From: Actinomycetota bacterium
GTDB taxonomy: Bacteria; Actinomycetota; Acidimicrobiia; Acidimicrobiales; Ilumatobacteraceae
NCBI GenBank assembly: GCA_015767405.1
Contig: JADWMG010000002.1
Span: forward strand, 1-40,150
DNA length: 40,150 nt
Reading direction: 5' to 3'
The position numbers and the translations under genes are program-made. Below, piece by piece: positions 28,517 through 38,688 of the stretch (its first letter is position 1; every line of letters begins with the position of its first letter). The notes below the pieces were generated by a model, which saw nothing but the letters and a program-made list of their open reading frames with translations, was not told the origin of the DNA and did no database searches.

Positions 28517-28858
28517 TCACTCACCGTTTGCACCAGGGTCCATGTTGAGACCCGCTTGTTCCCAGGCCATCATCCCGCCGACGACGTTTACGACCGCGCG
28601 GCCCTGAGCCGCTGCAAAGGCACACGCTCGATCGCTGCGCCCCCCGGACCGACAGATCACGTACGTGGGCGATCCATCGAACTCCTCGATTCGATCTGGA
28701 ACAGTGCTGAGTGGGATGTGGACCGCATGGGCAAGGTGCCCGCCAGCCCATTCCGCAGGCTCGCGCACATCGACGAGCACGATCTCGGGCCCGAGTGCCG
28801 CGAGATCGTCGACCGAGATCTTCGAATTTTTCACGGTTTCGAGGCTAGCCCGCCCCAT
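28517..28858 (-). CDS. Single-domain rhodanese
   Basis: A 113-residue rhodanese-like sulfurtransferase. It has LVDVREPAEWAGGHLAHAVHIPLS, the active-site loop ICRSGGRS with Cys69 as the persulfide carrier, and the C-terminal VVGGMMAWEQAGLN segment. The CRSGGRS loop is typical of GlpE-like thiosulfate sulfurtransferases, but the physiological donor and acceptor are unknown. The start may be ATG at 28858 or GTG at 28834. The upstream gap carries two tandem inverted-repeat elements. It is followed closely by rnd, so the two are probably co-transcribed. Confidence 0.88.
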   Translation of the reverse strand: MGRASLETVKNSKISVDDLAALGPEIVLVDVREPAEWAGGHLAHAVHIPLSTVPDRIEEFDGSPTYVICRSGGRSDRACAFAAAQGRAVVNVVGGMMAWEQAGLNMDPGANGE

Positions 28859-28880
28859 CCCATTGCTGGCTGATACGAGG

Positions 28881-28900
28881 TGCCCAGCCACGGCCGGGCA
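28881..28900. repeat. Near-perfect GC-rich palindrome upstream of rhodanese gene
   Basis: TGCCCAGCCACGGCCGGGCA is symmetric except for one A/C pair. It lies 22 bp upstream of the rhodanese ATG and next to repeat copy 2. It could be an operator or part of a terminator for mobA transcripts; the sequence alone does not decide. Confidence 0.4.
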
Positions 28901-28903
28901 AGA

Positions 28904-28950
28904 TTTGTGTCAGCAGAAACCGGAACGCCAACGGTAAGTGCTGACACAAA
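28904..28950 (+). repeat. 47-bp inverted-repeat element, copy 2
   Basis: Perfect 12-bp arms TTTGTGTCAGCA (28904-28915) and TGCTGACACAAA (28939-28950) surround a 23-nt spacer. The spacer has inner ACCG and CGGT, which extend the pairing. It differs from copy 3 at 6 of 47 positions and lies 14 bp from it in the same orientation. Confidence 0.85.
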
Positions 28951-28964
28951 AAAGGAAGTCACGT

Positions 28965-29011
28965 TTTGTGTCAGCGCAAACCGGTGCGCCACAGGTAAGT
29001 GCTGACACAAA
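28965..29011 (+). repeat. 47-bp inverted-repeat element, copy 3
   Basis: Arms TTTGTGTCAGCG (28965-28976) and TGCTGACACAAA (29000-29011) surround a 23-nt spacer, with one mismatch at the arm base next to the spacer. The spacer matches copy 1 (read on the minus strand) at 19 of 23 positions. It lies 25 bp beyond the mobA stop. Confidence 0.85.
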
Positions 29012-29036
29012 TCTTTCTGGCGGGGAGCGTCGGCGG

Positions 29037-29594
29037 TTATTGGTGGAGGTCGGAGGGGGTGTTGACGTTGCGCATCGCGCGTTCGTCCACCGCTACTTCG
29101 ACCGACGACAGCTGCGCGATCGCCGGGTGCAGCGCGCGTTCACCGCCAGCGAACATTTCCCGGAGCGCCGGAAGGCACCCCAGATTCCAAACACCACATG
29201 CCGGTTCAAGTCGCGTTGTTCGGGCAACAACGACGTCAGCCGCCGGATTGTCACGCGCCGCCGCGACAAGAGCCAAGAGATCGGAACTACTGATCCATGG
29301 AAGATCACAGGCAACAACTACGACGGCCGTAGCCGCGCCCGAACATGATCCGAGCGCTGAGATGACGCCGCCAAGCGGCCCTTGCCCGGGATACTCATCC
29401 GGCAACACCGCTATGTCGAGTCCCGAGAGCTCGTCCGGCTCGCCGCCAATAGCAACGACGCTCTCGCACCCCGCGCCAACAAGTGCTTCGGCGACGATCG
29501 ACGCCATCGGGACACCCTCGACCTCTATAAGGGCCTTCGTGCGACCCATCCGGCGGCTCGAACCACCGGTGAGTACAGCACCGACAAGCATCAC
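29037..29594 (-). CDS. mobA: MobA-like molybdenum cofactor guanylyltransferase
   Basis: It is expected to attach GMP to molybdopterin to form the guanine dinucleotide cofactor. The 185-residue protein has the nucleotidyltransferase signature LTGGSSRRMGRTKALIEVEG at the N-terminus, GPLGGVISAL, the metal-binding ACDLPWIS, and the C-terminal NVNTPSDL. This is the MobA/NTP_transf_3 fold, and related enzymes (MocA, FbiD-like) are possible. No other molybdopterin genes are adjacent. Starts are GTG at 29594 followed immediately by ATG at 29591. It follows the DUF3151 gene by 6-9 bp, so the two probably share a transcript. Confidence 0.88.
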   Translation of the reverse strand: MMLVGAVLTGGSSRRMGRTKALIEVEGVPMASIVAEALVGAGCESVVAIGGEPDELSGLDIAVLPDEYPGQGPLGGVISALGSCSGAATAVVVVACDLPWISSSDLLALVAAARDNPAADVVVARTTRLEPACGVWNLGCLPALREMFAGGERALHPAIAQLSSVEVAVDERAMRNVNTPSDLHQ

Positions 29595-29600
29595 GCAGGT

Positions 29601-30035
29601 TCAGTTTGCGGGAATTCCGGACGGGTCGAGCTGCAGAAGGAACATCTGACAGCGCTCAGCCTCATCAGATTCGTCGATCTCCGCCGCCATCGCGCCCAGC
29701 CCGCTGAGAGCTCGGAGGAATCCTCGATTTGTAGGCTCAGACCAGCGGACGTAGCCACTCCCCCGCCATCCGCTGGCGCGCAACGCGTCAAGACCACGGT
29801 GATAGCCGACTCGATAAGCGGCATAGCGTTCGATCGTGTCGCGCCCCAGATCGCCGAGTTCGGCCCACGCGTCGAGGAATCGTGGCGATGATGCCACGAC
29901 GTCGGCCACCGCGGCGCGGCGCTCCGCTATCGGGAGCGAAAGCGCTCCCGCCAACCGTTCGGCATCAATACCGCTTGGTGCGGGAAGCACGGTGGTAGGC
30001 AATCCGGACGACATGTTGATCGGCTGTTCGGTCAC
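29601..30035 (-). CDS. DUF3151 family protein
   Basis: A 144-residue cytosolic protein of unknown function, restricted largely to Actinomycetota. The family core RYAAYRVGYHRGLDALRASGWRGSGYVRWSEPTNRGFLRAL is present at about residues 70-110. The preceding part (about 25-68) looks helical and tetratricopeptide-like (AERRAAVADVVASSPRFLDAWAELGDLG). GTG at 30035 is the likely start, only 8 nt from a TACCAT -10 box, so the mRNA may be leaderless or nearly so. An internal ATG at 30014 is the alternative. Confidence 0.87.
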   Translation of the reverse strand: MTEQPINMSSGLPTTVLPAPSGIDAERLAGALSLPIAERRAAVADVVASSPRFLDAWAELGDLGRDTIERYAAYRVGYHRGLDALRASGWRGSGYVRWSEPTNRGFLRALSGLGAMAAEIDESDEAERCQMFLLQLDPSGIPAN

Positions 30036-30043
30036 GGCGCCCG

Positions 30044-30074
30044 ATGGTACCGATCATCGCCTATCACCACTCAA
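30044..30074 (-). promoter_or_regulatory. Putative promoter of DUF3151-mobA
   Basis: On the minus strand TTGAGT (30069-30074) lies 19 bp before TACCAT (30044-30049), a TANNNT -10 box. The GTG start at 30035 comes 8 nt after the -10 box, consistent with a leaderless or near-leaderless transcript. Confidence 0.35.
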
Positions 30075-30091
30075 ATACCCCGCGGAGCATC

Positions 30092-30097
30092 TAATCT
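30092..30097 (+). promoter_or_regulatory. Putative -10 box, leaderless transcript
   Basis: TAATCT ends 6 nt before the GTG at 30104, exactly where transcription would start at the start codon itself. This arrangement is common for leaderless actinobacterial mRNAs. There is no convincing -35 element. Confidence 0.4.
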
Positions 30098-30103
30098 TCC
30101 GGA

Positions 30104-30433
30104 GTGCTCGCGCTCACTCTCGACGAAGCCAAGAACATCGCCATCATCGCTGCCGCCGTACTGCTACTCGGTGCCGTCTTGTCGTTCTGGGTCATGAAGA
30201 GCATCATCTCCAAGGTCATCGTTGCCGGACTGCTTGGCCTGCTCGCGTTTGCAGTGTGGACGCAACGGACATCACTTCAAGACTGCGCCGACAAGGTTCA
30301 AGGGAACTTCGAACGCGTCGGTACAGAGGTCACTGTTGCCGACACTGATTGCTCGTTCTTCGGAGTCACAGTCACCATTTCTGACCCGCGCGGCGATCCA
30401 GAGCCGAGCGGCGACTCGACCGACGACGGGTGA
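30104..30433 (+). CDS. Small two-TM membrane protein, unknown function
   Basis: A 109-residue protein with a short N-terminus, two hydrophobic segments (about 11-31 and 37-53), then a soluble C-terminal part with Cys61 and Cys83 and an acidic, Pro/Ser-rich end. With both termini on the same side the two cysteines could form a disulfide if outside; the topology is not certain. No family recognised. GTG start with a TAATCT -10 box just upstream. Its stop overlaps the MFS gene start (GTGA, 30430-30433), so the two are translationally coupled and may work together. Confidence 0.7.
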   Translation: MLALTLDEAKNIAIIAAAVLLLGAVLSFWVMKSIISKVIVAGLLGLLAFAVWTQRTSLQDCADKVQGNFERVGTEVTVADTDCSFFGVTVTISDPRGDPEPSGDSTDDG

Positions 30434-31599
30434 CAATCAAGGCAGGCACGCTGGCTCGACTCACCGGAGCGAAGGCGGTCGCGAACACAGCGTTGCGTTG
30501 GATCCCACCTTTCCTCCCCACACTGGAGAAGGCATTCGGGGTATCCACAACGCAGCTGACGACCATCATCGGTGCCAGCGAATTTGCGGGTTTGTCAACA
30601 ATCGCTGTAGGCAAACATCTCGACCATGGCCGGGAGCGGCTTGTCATGGTGAGCGCTCTCGGTTTGGTGTCGGCTTCGTCGATCATCGCACTCGGAGGCT
30701 CGATCACAACCTTCGCAATTGCATTCGTCGTACTGATCCTGGGTGTTTCGAATTTCACCGTTGCAGGCCATGCCTGGATCAGCCATCGCGTCGATTACCG
30801 GTGGCGCGCACGGTCGATTGGTCTCTTCGAAACGTCATGGGCCTTTGCGCTGCTCATCGGAGCACCAATCATCGCCCTCCTGATCACCGTTTTCGGTTGG
30901 CGCGGACCGTTTGTAGCGCTTGCAATCGCGTCAGCGGTGTCGGCTGTGGTCGTTGCAACGACGTTGCCGGTTACTCGGCAGACAGCAGCTACCGAATCCG
31001 ACGAGATCGGCGACATCAGCGAACGCGACGTTCGCGTTCCTCGACAACCGCTCACTAAACGAGCCTGGCTGGTCGTATTCGGTTCAGCTCTGATGGCCAC
31101 CGCCGGGCTTTCCGTATTCGTCATCTCAGGAACCTGGCTCCACGATGCGTTCGGAGTCTCGACGGCAGGAATCGGGTTCGCCGCTATGGCGTTCGGCGGC
31201 ATCGAACTCCTGGCCAGTACGAGTACTGCCGCCTTCGCCGATCGCCTCGGCAAGCTCCGCAGCACGATCGCTGGGCTGATGACGCTGGTTGTCGGCCTCG
31301 CAATCATGCTCTCATCCAACGGTCATCTCGCAGTCGGGATGGTCGGACTTCTCATCTTCCTGCTCGGATTCGAGTACGGATTCGTCACGTCTCTGTCGCT
31401 GACAAGTGAAGCCATGCCCGAGGCGCGGGGAACAACACTGGCTCTGAGCAACGCCATAGGGACGGTCGCCCGGGGCGCAGGCGCGATCCTCAGCGGCTGG
31501 CTGTACGGCCTCCACGGCATCGCCGGCACTGCCTCACTGTCGGTATGCGCGGCAGCCGTTTCCCTGACGTGTTTCGTTCTCAGCCGGCGGATTCGATGA
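30430..31599 (+). CDS. MFS transporter
   Basis: A 389-residue major facilitator superfamily protein with about 12 hydrophobic segments and a charged central loop (residues 185-215, TESDEIGDISERDVRVPRQPLTKR) between the two halves. Features such as GKHLDHGRERL after TM2 and ADRLGKLRS in the equivalent place of the second half match the MFS loop 2-3 and loop 8-9 motifs. Substrate cannot be predicted; drug or sugar efflux families are the closest in general form. GTG start, coupled to the upstream two-TM gene. The 3' end overlaps the convergent hydrolase gene by 20 bp. Confidence 0.88.
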   Translation: MTIKAGTLARLTGAKAVANTALRWIPPFLPTLEKAFGVSTTQLTTIIGASEFAGLSTIAVGKHLDHGRERLVMVSALGLVSASSIIALGGSITTFAIAFVVLILGVSNFTVAGHAWISHRVDYRWRARSIGLFETSWAFALLIGAPIIALLITVFGWRGPFVALAIASAVSAVVVATTLPVTRQTAATESDEIGDISERDVRVPRQPLTKRAWLVVFGSALMATAGLSVFVISGTWLHDAFGVSTAGIGFAAMAFGGIELLASTSTAAFADRLGKLRSTIAGLMTLVVGLAIMLSSNGHLAVGMVGLLIFLLGFEYGFVTSLSLTSEAMPEARGTTLALSNAIGTVARGAGAILSGWLYGLHGIAGTASLSVCAAAVSLTCFVLSRRIR

Positions 31600-32341
31600 A
31601 ATCGACGAGGCGTTCGGCCACGAGAGCCGGATGGCTATACGGCCCGAAATGCCCAGCACCAGGGATGTGTTCCGACCGACAATCAGCCAGAACCTCGGGC
31701 AGGAGATCTGTCGCCCTTTGATGGTGTGGTTTGGAATGCTCGCCGCACATCGCAAGAACTGGCGCATCTATCCGATTCGTCGACCACGGTTCATGCTGAC
31801 GAAGGTCGGCCAACTCACCAACCATGGCAGCACCCTCGGCTCTCCGTGTTTCCCGCTTGGGCACCGACAACCGCTCCCAACTGTCATCCCCCATGAGTCG
31901 ACGCAAGAATGCTTCGGCGGCATCGCCGGGGTCACCAAGAGACAATGCTGTGCCTCCTGGAGAGTTACCCGGCCACCAATCGAGCCATGAGAGGGGGGCT
32001 TCGTACACGGCAACGGCAGTCACTAGTTCTGGGTGCTGGTCGGCAAGTGCCAGAGCGACATTTCCCCCGAAGCTGTGTCCGAACACAAATGTTGCTTGCC
32101 GAGAACGGGAACGTTCTGTCAGCAACTCGGTGAGATCCGCGACTTGATCTGGCATTGCATACGGGCCAGCGATGTCGATCGAGCGGCCGTAGCCCCTTCG
32201 GTCGTAACGGAGAACCTCAAATCTGGAGTCGAGGCGTCGACCCAACTTGAGTAGTCCGGCCGAGCGATCCATCGACCCGTGCACCAACACGATCAACGGG
32301 TCGGATTCTTCTCCCGAGGTTGCATGCCAAATCCGCGTCAT
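31580..32341 (-). CDS. Alpha/beta hydrolase
   Basis: A 253-residue alpha/beta hydrolase. The oxyanion segment LVHGSMDRS is at about residues 19-27, the nucleophile elbow GHSFGG places Ser90, and the C-terminal GAGHFGPYSHP supplies the catalytic His. The YDRRGYGRS segment before the nucleophile is typical of the family. Substrate unknown. The start is the ATG at 32341; the frame stays open upstream to 32551 inside pyk, without plausible protein. It lies 13 bp after pyk, so it is probably co-transcribed with it, and is convergent with the MFS gene. Confidence 0.88.
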   Translation of the reverse strand: MTRIWHATSGEESDPLIVLVHGSMDRSAGLLKLGRRLDSRFEVLRYDRRGYGRSIDIAGPYAMPDQVADLTELLTERSRSRQATFVFGHSFGGNVALALADQHPELVTAVAVYEAPLSWLDWWPGNSPGGTALSLGDPGDAAEAFLRRLMGDDSWERLSVPKRETRRAEGAAMVGELADLRQHEPWSTNRIDAPVLAMCGEHSKPHHQRATDLLPEVLADCRSEHIPGAGHFGPYSHPALVAERLVDFIESAG

Positions 32342-32354
32342 GGGCAAACAGTCC

Positions 32355-33830
32355 CTAGGCGACGGACACGATGCGCAGCACATCGGTGGCGGCGCCGACG
32401 GCGCCTGCCGCCAACAAGGGTTCTGCCTGTTGGGCACTGCTCGCTGTGCCCGCCAAGATGAGCACGGTGTCACCGTGCGATATCTTCTGCGCCTCGAGCG
32501 CAGTCTCGATCGCGGAGGCGGCCATCTCGTCGGTTGAGTCATATGTGGCAACTTGGAGAGGTTCGACGCCCCAGCTCAGCGCCATCGTCCTAACCATCGC
32601 AAGGTCCGGAGACAGCCCGATCATCCGGGCACCCGGGCGGAACCTGGCCATCGCTCGCGCGGTCCGCCCACTGTGCGTGCAACACAAGATTGCCGCCGCG
32701 TTCGCATCGACGGCCGCAAGGGACGCTGCATGTGTGACCGCCGCGGTGATCGGATCGATCGAACGCGTTGCCCAGTACTCTTGGTCACGCTGGACCCGCC
32801 CAAGCCGCTCTGCCCACCGGCGGTAGCTCGCCTCGGATTCGGCTCGTACGGCAACCTTGGCCATCGTTTCGACCACGCCTACAGGATCGCGGCCGATTGC
32901 TGTCTCGCCGGAGAGCATGACTGCGTCAGTACCGTCGAAAACCGCGTTGGCGATATCACTCACCTCGGCCCGGGTCGGCGTTGGAGCCGTGATCATCGAT
33001 TCGAGCATCTGGGTGGCTGTGATAACGGGGACCCCGACCTCTACGCAATGTCTCACGATCTTCTTCTGGAGATGTGGAACGTCCTCGATCGGGCAATCAA
33101 TCCCAAGATCTCCACGAGCCACCATCACGGCGTCCGAGGCCTCGACGATCTCGTGCAGGTATTCAACAGAGCTTCGCGTTTCGATCTTCGCGACCAATTG
33201 CGCTCGACCAGCAACAACATCTCGTACCCGGTCGAGGTCGGCGCTGCGTCGCACGAACGACACCGCTAGAAACTCGACGCCGGCGTTCGCCATGGTTTCG
33301 GCGAGTTCGAGGTCTTCGTCGGTTGGAGTGGCCAGGCGCAGGGTCTCCGATGAGAGGTGGACCCCGGGCTCGCCACTCGTATGGCCACCGGTTTCGATCT
33401 TTGCTGTTGCCTCTACATCGTCTACCTCGAGAACGCTCATCGAGATCGCCCCATCGCCGAGTTGCACCCTGCTGCCCGGACTCAGATCATTCAGGAGCGT
33501 TGGGTATGGAACGTGCAGGATGTTCGCATCACTGGGTCCGCTTCCAGGACGCACCCGGATTGTCTTTCCGGCGACGAACCGAGCGCCGCCTGCGGGGAAC
33601 TCCCCTGCACGAATCTTCGGGCCGGGCAGGTCAGCCAGGACGGCAACATGGCGGTCGACATCTTCGGCAGCCTGCCGAACACGCTCGAGACGAACCAGGT
33701 GATCGTCGATCGGGCCGTGGCTGAGGTTCAGCCGCACAACCTGCACTCCGGCCACGATCAGATCACGGAGCATCTCCACCGAGTCGCTCGCTGGACCGAT
33801 CGTCGCCACGATCTTCGTTCGTCGATTCAT
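32355..33830 (-). CDS. pyk: Pyruvate kinase
   Basis: It transfers phosphate from PEP to ADP in the last glycolytic step. The 491-residue protein begins MNRRTKIVATIGPAS, the family start; an upstream in-frame extension to 33905 is not supported. It has LNLSHG, the catalytic lysine in LVAKIETRSSVEYL, the metal site MVARGDLGID, the TQMLESMI segment, and the SGETAIG loop with the C-terminal allosteric domain (about 350-491). The ID after DLG differs from the common VE, a minor change. It is divergent from the histidine phosphatase gene across 116 bp. Confidence 0.96.
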   Translation of the reverse strand: MNRRTKIVATIGPASDSVEMLRDLIVAGVQVVRLNLSHGPIDDHLVRLERVRQAAEDVDRHVAVLADLPGPKIRAGEFPAGGARFVAGKTIRVRPGSGPSDANILHVPYPTLLNDLSPGSRVQLGDGAISMSVLEVDDVEATAKIETGGHTSGEPGVHLSSETLRLATPTDEDLELAETMANAGVEFLAVSFVRRSADLDRVRDVVAGRAQLVAKIETRSSVEYLHEIVEASDAVMVARGDLGIDCPIEDVPHLQKKIVRHCVEVGVPVITATQMLESMITAPTPTRAEVSDIANAVFDGTDAVMLSGETAIGRDPVGVVETMAKVAVRAESEASYRRWAERLGRVQRDQEYWATRSIDPITAAVTHAASLAAVDANAAAILCCTHSGRTARAMARFRPGARMIGLSPDLAMVRTMALSWGVEPLQVATYDSTDEMAASAIETALEAQKISHGDTVLILAGTASSAQQAEPLLAAGAVGAATDVLRIVSVA

Positions 33831-33946
33831 CCCCGTCTGTCTATCGCCCGTCAGAGATGACCGCCGCTCGTTCTCGTGATCGATCAGTGCGCCGTGTACG
33901 CCCACGATCCTCGTTCACCACTCGATTTCTGCTTGGCTGTCGTGCG

Positions 33947-34570
33947 ATGGAACTCTTGCTCATACGACACGCCTTGCCAGTTCGGCGCGAGTTGGTCGAC
34001 GGACCAGCCGACCCGGAACTCTCCGACGATGGCCACGCGCAGGCCGAACGACTGGCGCGCTACCTGGAGTCAGAGCACATCGACGCCGTCTATGCGAGTC
34101 CGCTCAAACGCGCGCAGCAAACTGCAGAGCCATTGGCCGCTCGACGCGGTGTCGACATCTTCACCTCGGCCGGTATCGCCGAATGGGACCAGAACAGTTC
34201 TGAGTACGTCCCCGTCGAAGAACTCAAGGCTGCGGGAGATCCACGCTGGCATGCGTTGCTCGAAGGCACTTGGGTGTCTGACGAATCAGAGGAAGACTTC
34301 AGCGAACGGATCTCGACCACCATCGAGTCCATCGTGGCCGACCACGGCGGGCAACGCGTAGCCGTCGTCTGCCATGGGGGCGTGATCAACGGGTACCTAT
34401 CGGAGGTTCTCGGCCTGACGGAGTTCGCCCGCATGTTCTTCTATCCGAACTACACATCGATCCACCGCGTCGCGGCAGCCTCCACCGGCGAACGATCGAT
34501 CATTACCATCAACGAGACAAGCCATCTCCGCGGCACCGGGCTACCGATGGGTCTGTTTCAGAAAGGATGA
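33947..34570 (+). CDS. Histidine phosphatase family protein
   Basis: A 207-residue phosphoglycerate-mutase-like phosphatase. The catalytic motif is LIRHALP (RHA rather than the common RHG), with His8 as the phospho-acceptor. Other blocks are LSDDGHAQAERLARYL, YASPLKRAQQTAEPLA and the second catalytic His in VVCHGGVINGYL. Substrate is unknown, as for most members of the superfamily. ATG at 33947 is the first start in phase with the family core; the frame remains open upstream to 33857. The stop overlaps the next gene (ATGA, 34567-34570). Confidence 0.9.
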   Translation: MELLLIRHALPVRRELVDGPADPELSDDGHAQAERLARYLESEHIDAVYASPLKRAQQTAEPLAARRGVDIFTSAGIAEWDQNSSEYVPVEELKAAGDPRWHALLEGTWVSDESEEDFSERISTTIESIVADHGGQRVAVVCHGGVINGYLSEVLGLTEFARMFFYPNYTSIHRVAAASTGERSIITINETSHLRGTGLPMGLFQKG

Positions 34571-35823
34571 ACTCAATGATCGACGACCTGCTCCAGTTTC
34601 TCGACAATTCACCATCTCCCTGGCACGCTGTCGAATCGACGATCGAGCGCCTCGATGGATTCGAATGCCTCCATGAGGCTGATCCGTGGAACGATCTTCC
34701 GCCCAACGGCTACGTCGTGCGCGACGGCGCGATCATCGCGTGGCGCTCGCCCGGCGGCGACATCGCACCGAGTAGCCCCTTTCGGCTCGCAGGAGCACAC
34801 ACTGACTCCCCTGTCTTGCGTGTCAAGCCGCATCCCGACAGCGACGCTCTCGGCTGGAGGCAGCTCGGCGTCGAGGTATACGGGGGCATTCTCAACAACA
34901 CCTGGCTCGATCGTGACCTGGGAATCGCCGGTCGGGTGATCGGCTCTGACGGAACCTCGACCCTGGTCAACGTGGCCAATCCAATCGCCCGCGTTCCGCA
35001 ATTGGCCGTCCACCTCGACCGCGAGGTCAACAGCAAGGGTCTCACCCTCGACGCTCAGCAGCACCTCAAGCCGATCTGGGGAGTCGGCATTTCCTCGTCT
35101 GGCGAGTTTGCATCCTGGATCGGGTCCCAGGCTGGCTTGAACGGACCCGCGGCATGGTGGGAGCTCTGCCTCTACGACGTTCAACGTGCATCAATCATGG
35201 GCGCGGATCAGTCGCTCATCGCGTCAGGCCGGCTCGACAACCTGCTCTCGTGTTGGGCTGCGACCCGCTCCCTGGTCGAGGCACGACCGCCTGCACACAC
35301 AGCACTGATCGTGTTCAACGATCACGAAGAAGTCGGCTCCTCGAGCACGACCGGTGCCGCCGGGCCGTTCCTCGAACAAGTGCTCTCGCGACTCGTCGCT
35401 GCACGCGGGGGCACTTCGGAAGATTTCCATCGCGCTCTCGCCGCTTCTTCGTGCATATCTGCCGACAACGCCCATGCGGTTCATCCGAACTATCCGGAAC
35501 GCCACGACCCTGACCACCGTCCGATCGTCAACGCCGGACCAGCGCTCAAAGTGAACGCCAACCAGCGTTACGCAACATCAGCTGACACGGCCGCCGAGTT
35601 CCAACGTGCCTGCGAGGCGGCAGGGGTGCCGTGGCAAGTTTTCGTATCACGCAACAACATGCCATGTGGCTCGACCATCGGGCCACTGACAGCGACACGC
35701 CTAGGAATCGCCACGGCCGACGTGGGTGTTCCTCAACTGTCGATGCATTCAGCGCGAGAGTTGTGTGGCGTGGATGATCCGGTTCACCTGTCGAATGCCC
35801 TGACGTCGTTTCTCACAGGCTGA
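34567..35823 (+). CDS. apeB: M18 family aspartyl-type aminopeptidase
   Basis: A 418-residue zinc aminopeptidase of family M18, which removes N-terminal acidic or neutral residues and assembles into large tetrahedral particles. Metal and catalytic motifs are present: AGAHTDSPVLRVKPHP (about 77), NNTWLDRDLGIAGRV, FNDHEEVGSSSTTGA (about 245), SADNAHAVHPNYPERHDP (about 300), and SMHSARELCG near the C-terminus. ATG at 34567 overlaps the phosphatase stop; a second ATG at 34576 sits better behind the GAAAGGA sequence. It is convergent with plsC. Confidence 0.95.
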   Translation: MNSMIDDLLQFLDNSPSPWHAVESTIERLDGFECLHEADPWNDLPPNGYVVRDGAIIAWRSPGGDIAPSSPFRLAGAHTDSPVLRVKPHPDSDALGWRQLGVEVYGGILNNTWLDRDLGIAGRVIGSDGTSTLVNVANPIARVPQLAVHLDREVNSKGLTLDAQQHLKPIWGVGISSSGEFASWIGSQAGLNGPAAWWELCLYDVQRASIMGADQSLIASGRLDNLLSCWAATRSLVEARPPAHTALIVFNDHEEVGSSSTTGAAGPFLEQVLSRLVAARGGTSEDFHRALAASSCISADNAHAVHPNYPERHDPDHRPIVNAGPALKVNANQRYATSADTAAEFQRACEAAGVPWQVFVSRNNMPCGSTIGPLTATRLGIATADVGVPQLSMHSARELCGVDDPVHLSNALTSFLTG

Positions 35824-35835
35824 CCGCGCCGGAGT

Positions 35836-36506
35836 TCAACCGACGCGAGACTGTGCCAGGTCGAACAGACGCTGCAGCTCGTCCGACAACTCATCGGTCG
35901 TGTCCTTGATGGTCTGACGCGAGGCACGACCGGACCCGTTGACCTCCGGGCGGATGGGCTCGCCAATGACGATATGCACTTTCTGCGGATGAATCATCTT
36001 GGCGTGGCGTGGCATCACCCGTGCCGAGCCGCCGATTCCGACCGGGACGATCGGGACGCCGGCGCGGGCTGCAATGAAAACGGCGCCTGCGAACAGCGGC
36101 TGGATCAGAGGGCCGTCCTTGCGTTCACCTTCGGGGAACAAGACGAGAGGTTCACCGTTGTCCAGAACAGTGACGCACCTCCTGAGCGCTTCACGATCTG
36201 CTGTTCCGCGACTCACGGGAAACGCGCCCATTACCGATACGAACCATCCAATCGGCCCGTACTTCCAGACTTCCTCCTTGCCCATGAACCGGATTCGGCG
36301 CCGAGTGATACAGGCAATGATCGGGCTGTCGACGTAGCTGCGATGGACCGGAGCGATGACGTAGGCGCCACATTTCGGAAGGTTCTCCAGCCCGCTGATC
36401 GTCGGCCTCGTTATCAGTCGGGTCAGCCACACCACGAGACCGCGGAAGATCGTGTATGCCACACGACCTCCCCAGGAGTTATCAGCGAGATCCGTTTTCG
36501 TGTGGG

Positions 36507-36510
<4 letters not shown>
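35836..36510 (-). CDS. plsC: 1-acyl-glycerol-3-phosphate acyltransferase (PlsC-like)
   Basis: A 224-residue membrane-associated acyltransferase that makes phosphatidic acid. The HX4D motif is HRSYVD (His56, Asp61), followed by the GKEEVWKYGPIGWF segment and LFPEGERKDG (about 124-132) and PVGIGGS, the standard PlsC blocks. One hydrophobic N-terminal helix (about 18-35) anchors it. Its start overlaps the cmk stop as ATGA (36507-36510). The cmk-plsC pairing recurs in Actinomycetota and near guaB1 here. Confidence 0.93.
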
Positions 36511-38653
<2,143 letters not shown>

Positions 38654-38688
38654 TCAATCGTGTTCTCCAGCATCTCCTGCGTGTCGAT

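Noticed and set aside
28904-29011. Possible minimal CRISPR from the two tandem repeats
   Set aside because: Only two units, each internally palindromic with a conserved core where a spacer should vary, a 14-bp gap, and no cas genes.
28938-29348. Plus-strand reading frame of 136 codons over the tandem repeats
   Set aside because: It is mostly antisense to mobA, and its first part only translates the inverted repeats. Composition is Arg/Ser-rich shadow-like.
31580-31599. 20-bp overlap of convergent MFS and hydrolase 3' ends
   Set aside because: Both frames are well supported by motifs; small convergent overlaps are common in compact genomes and need no special explanation.
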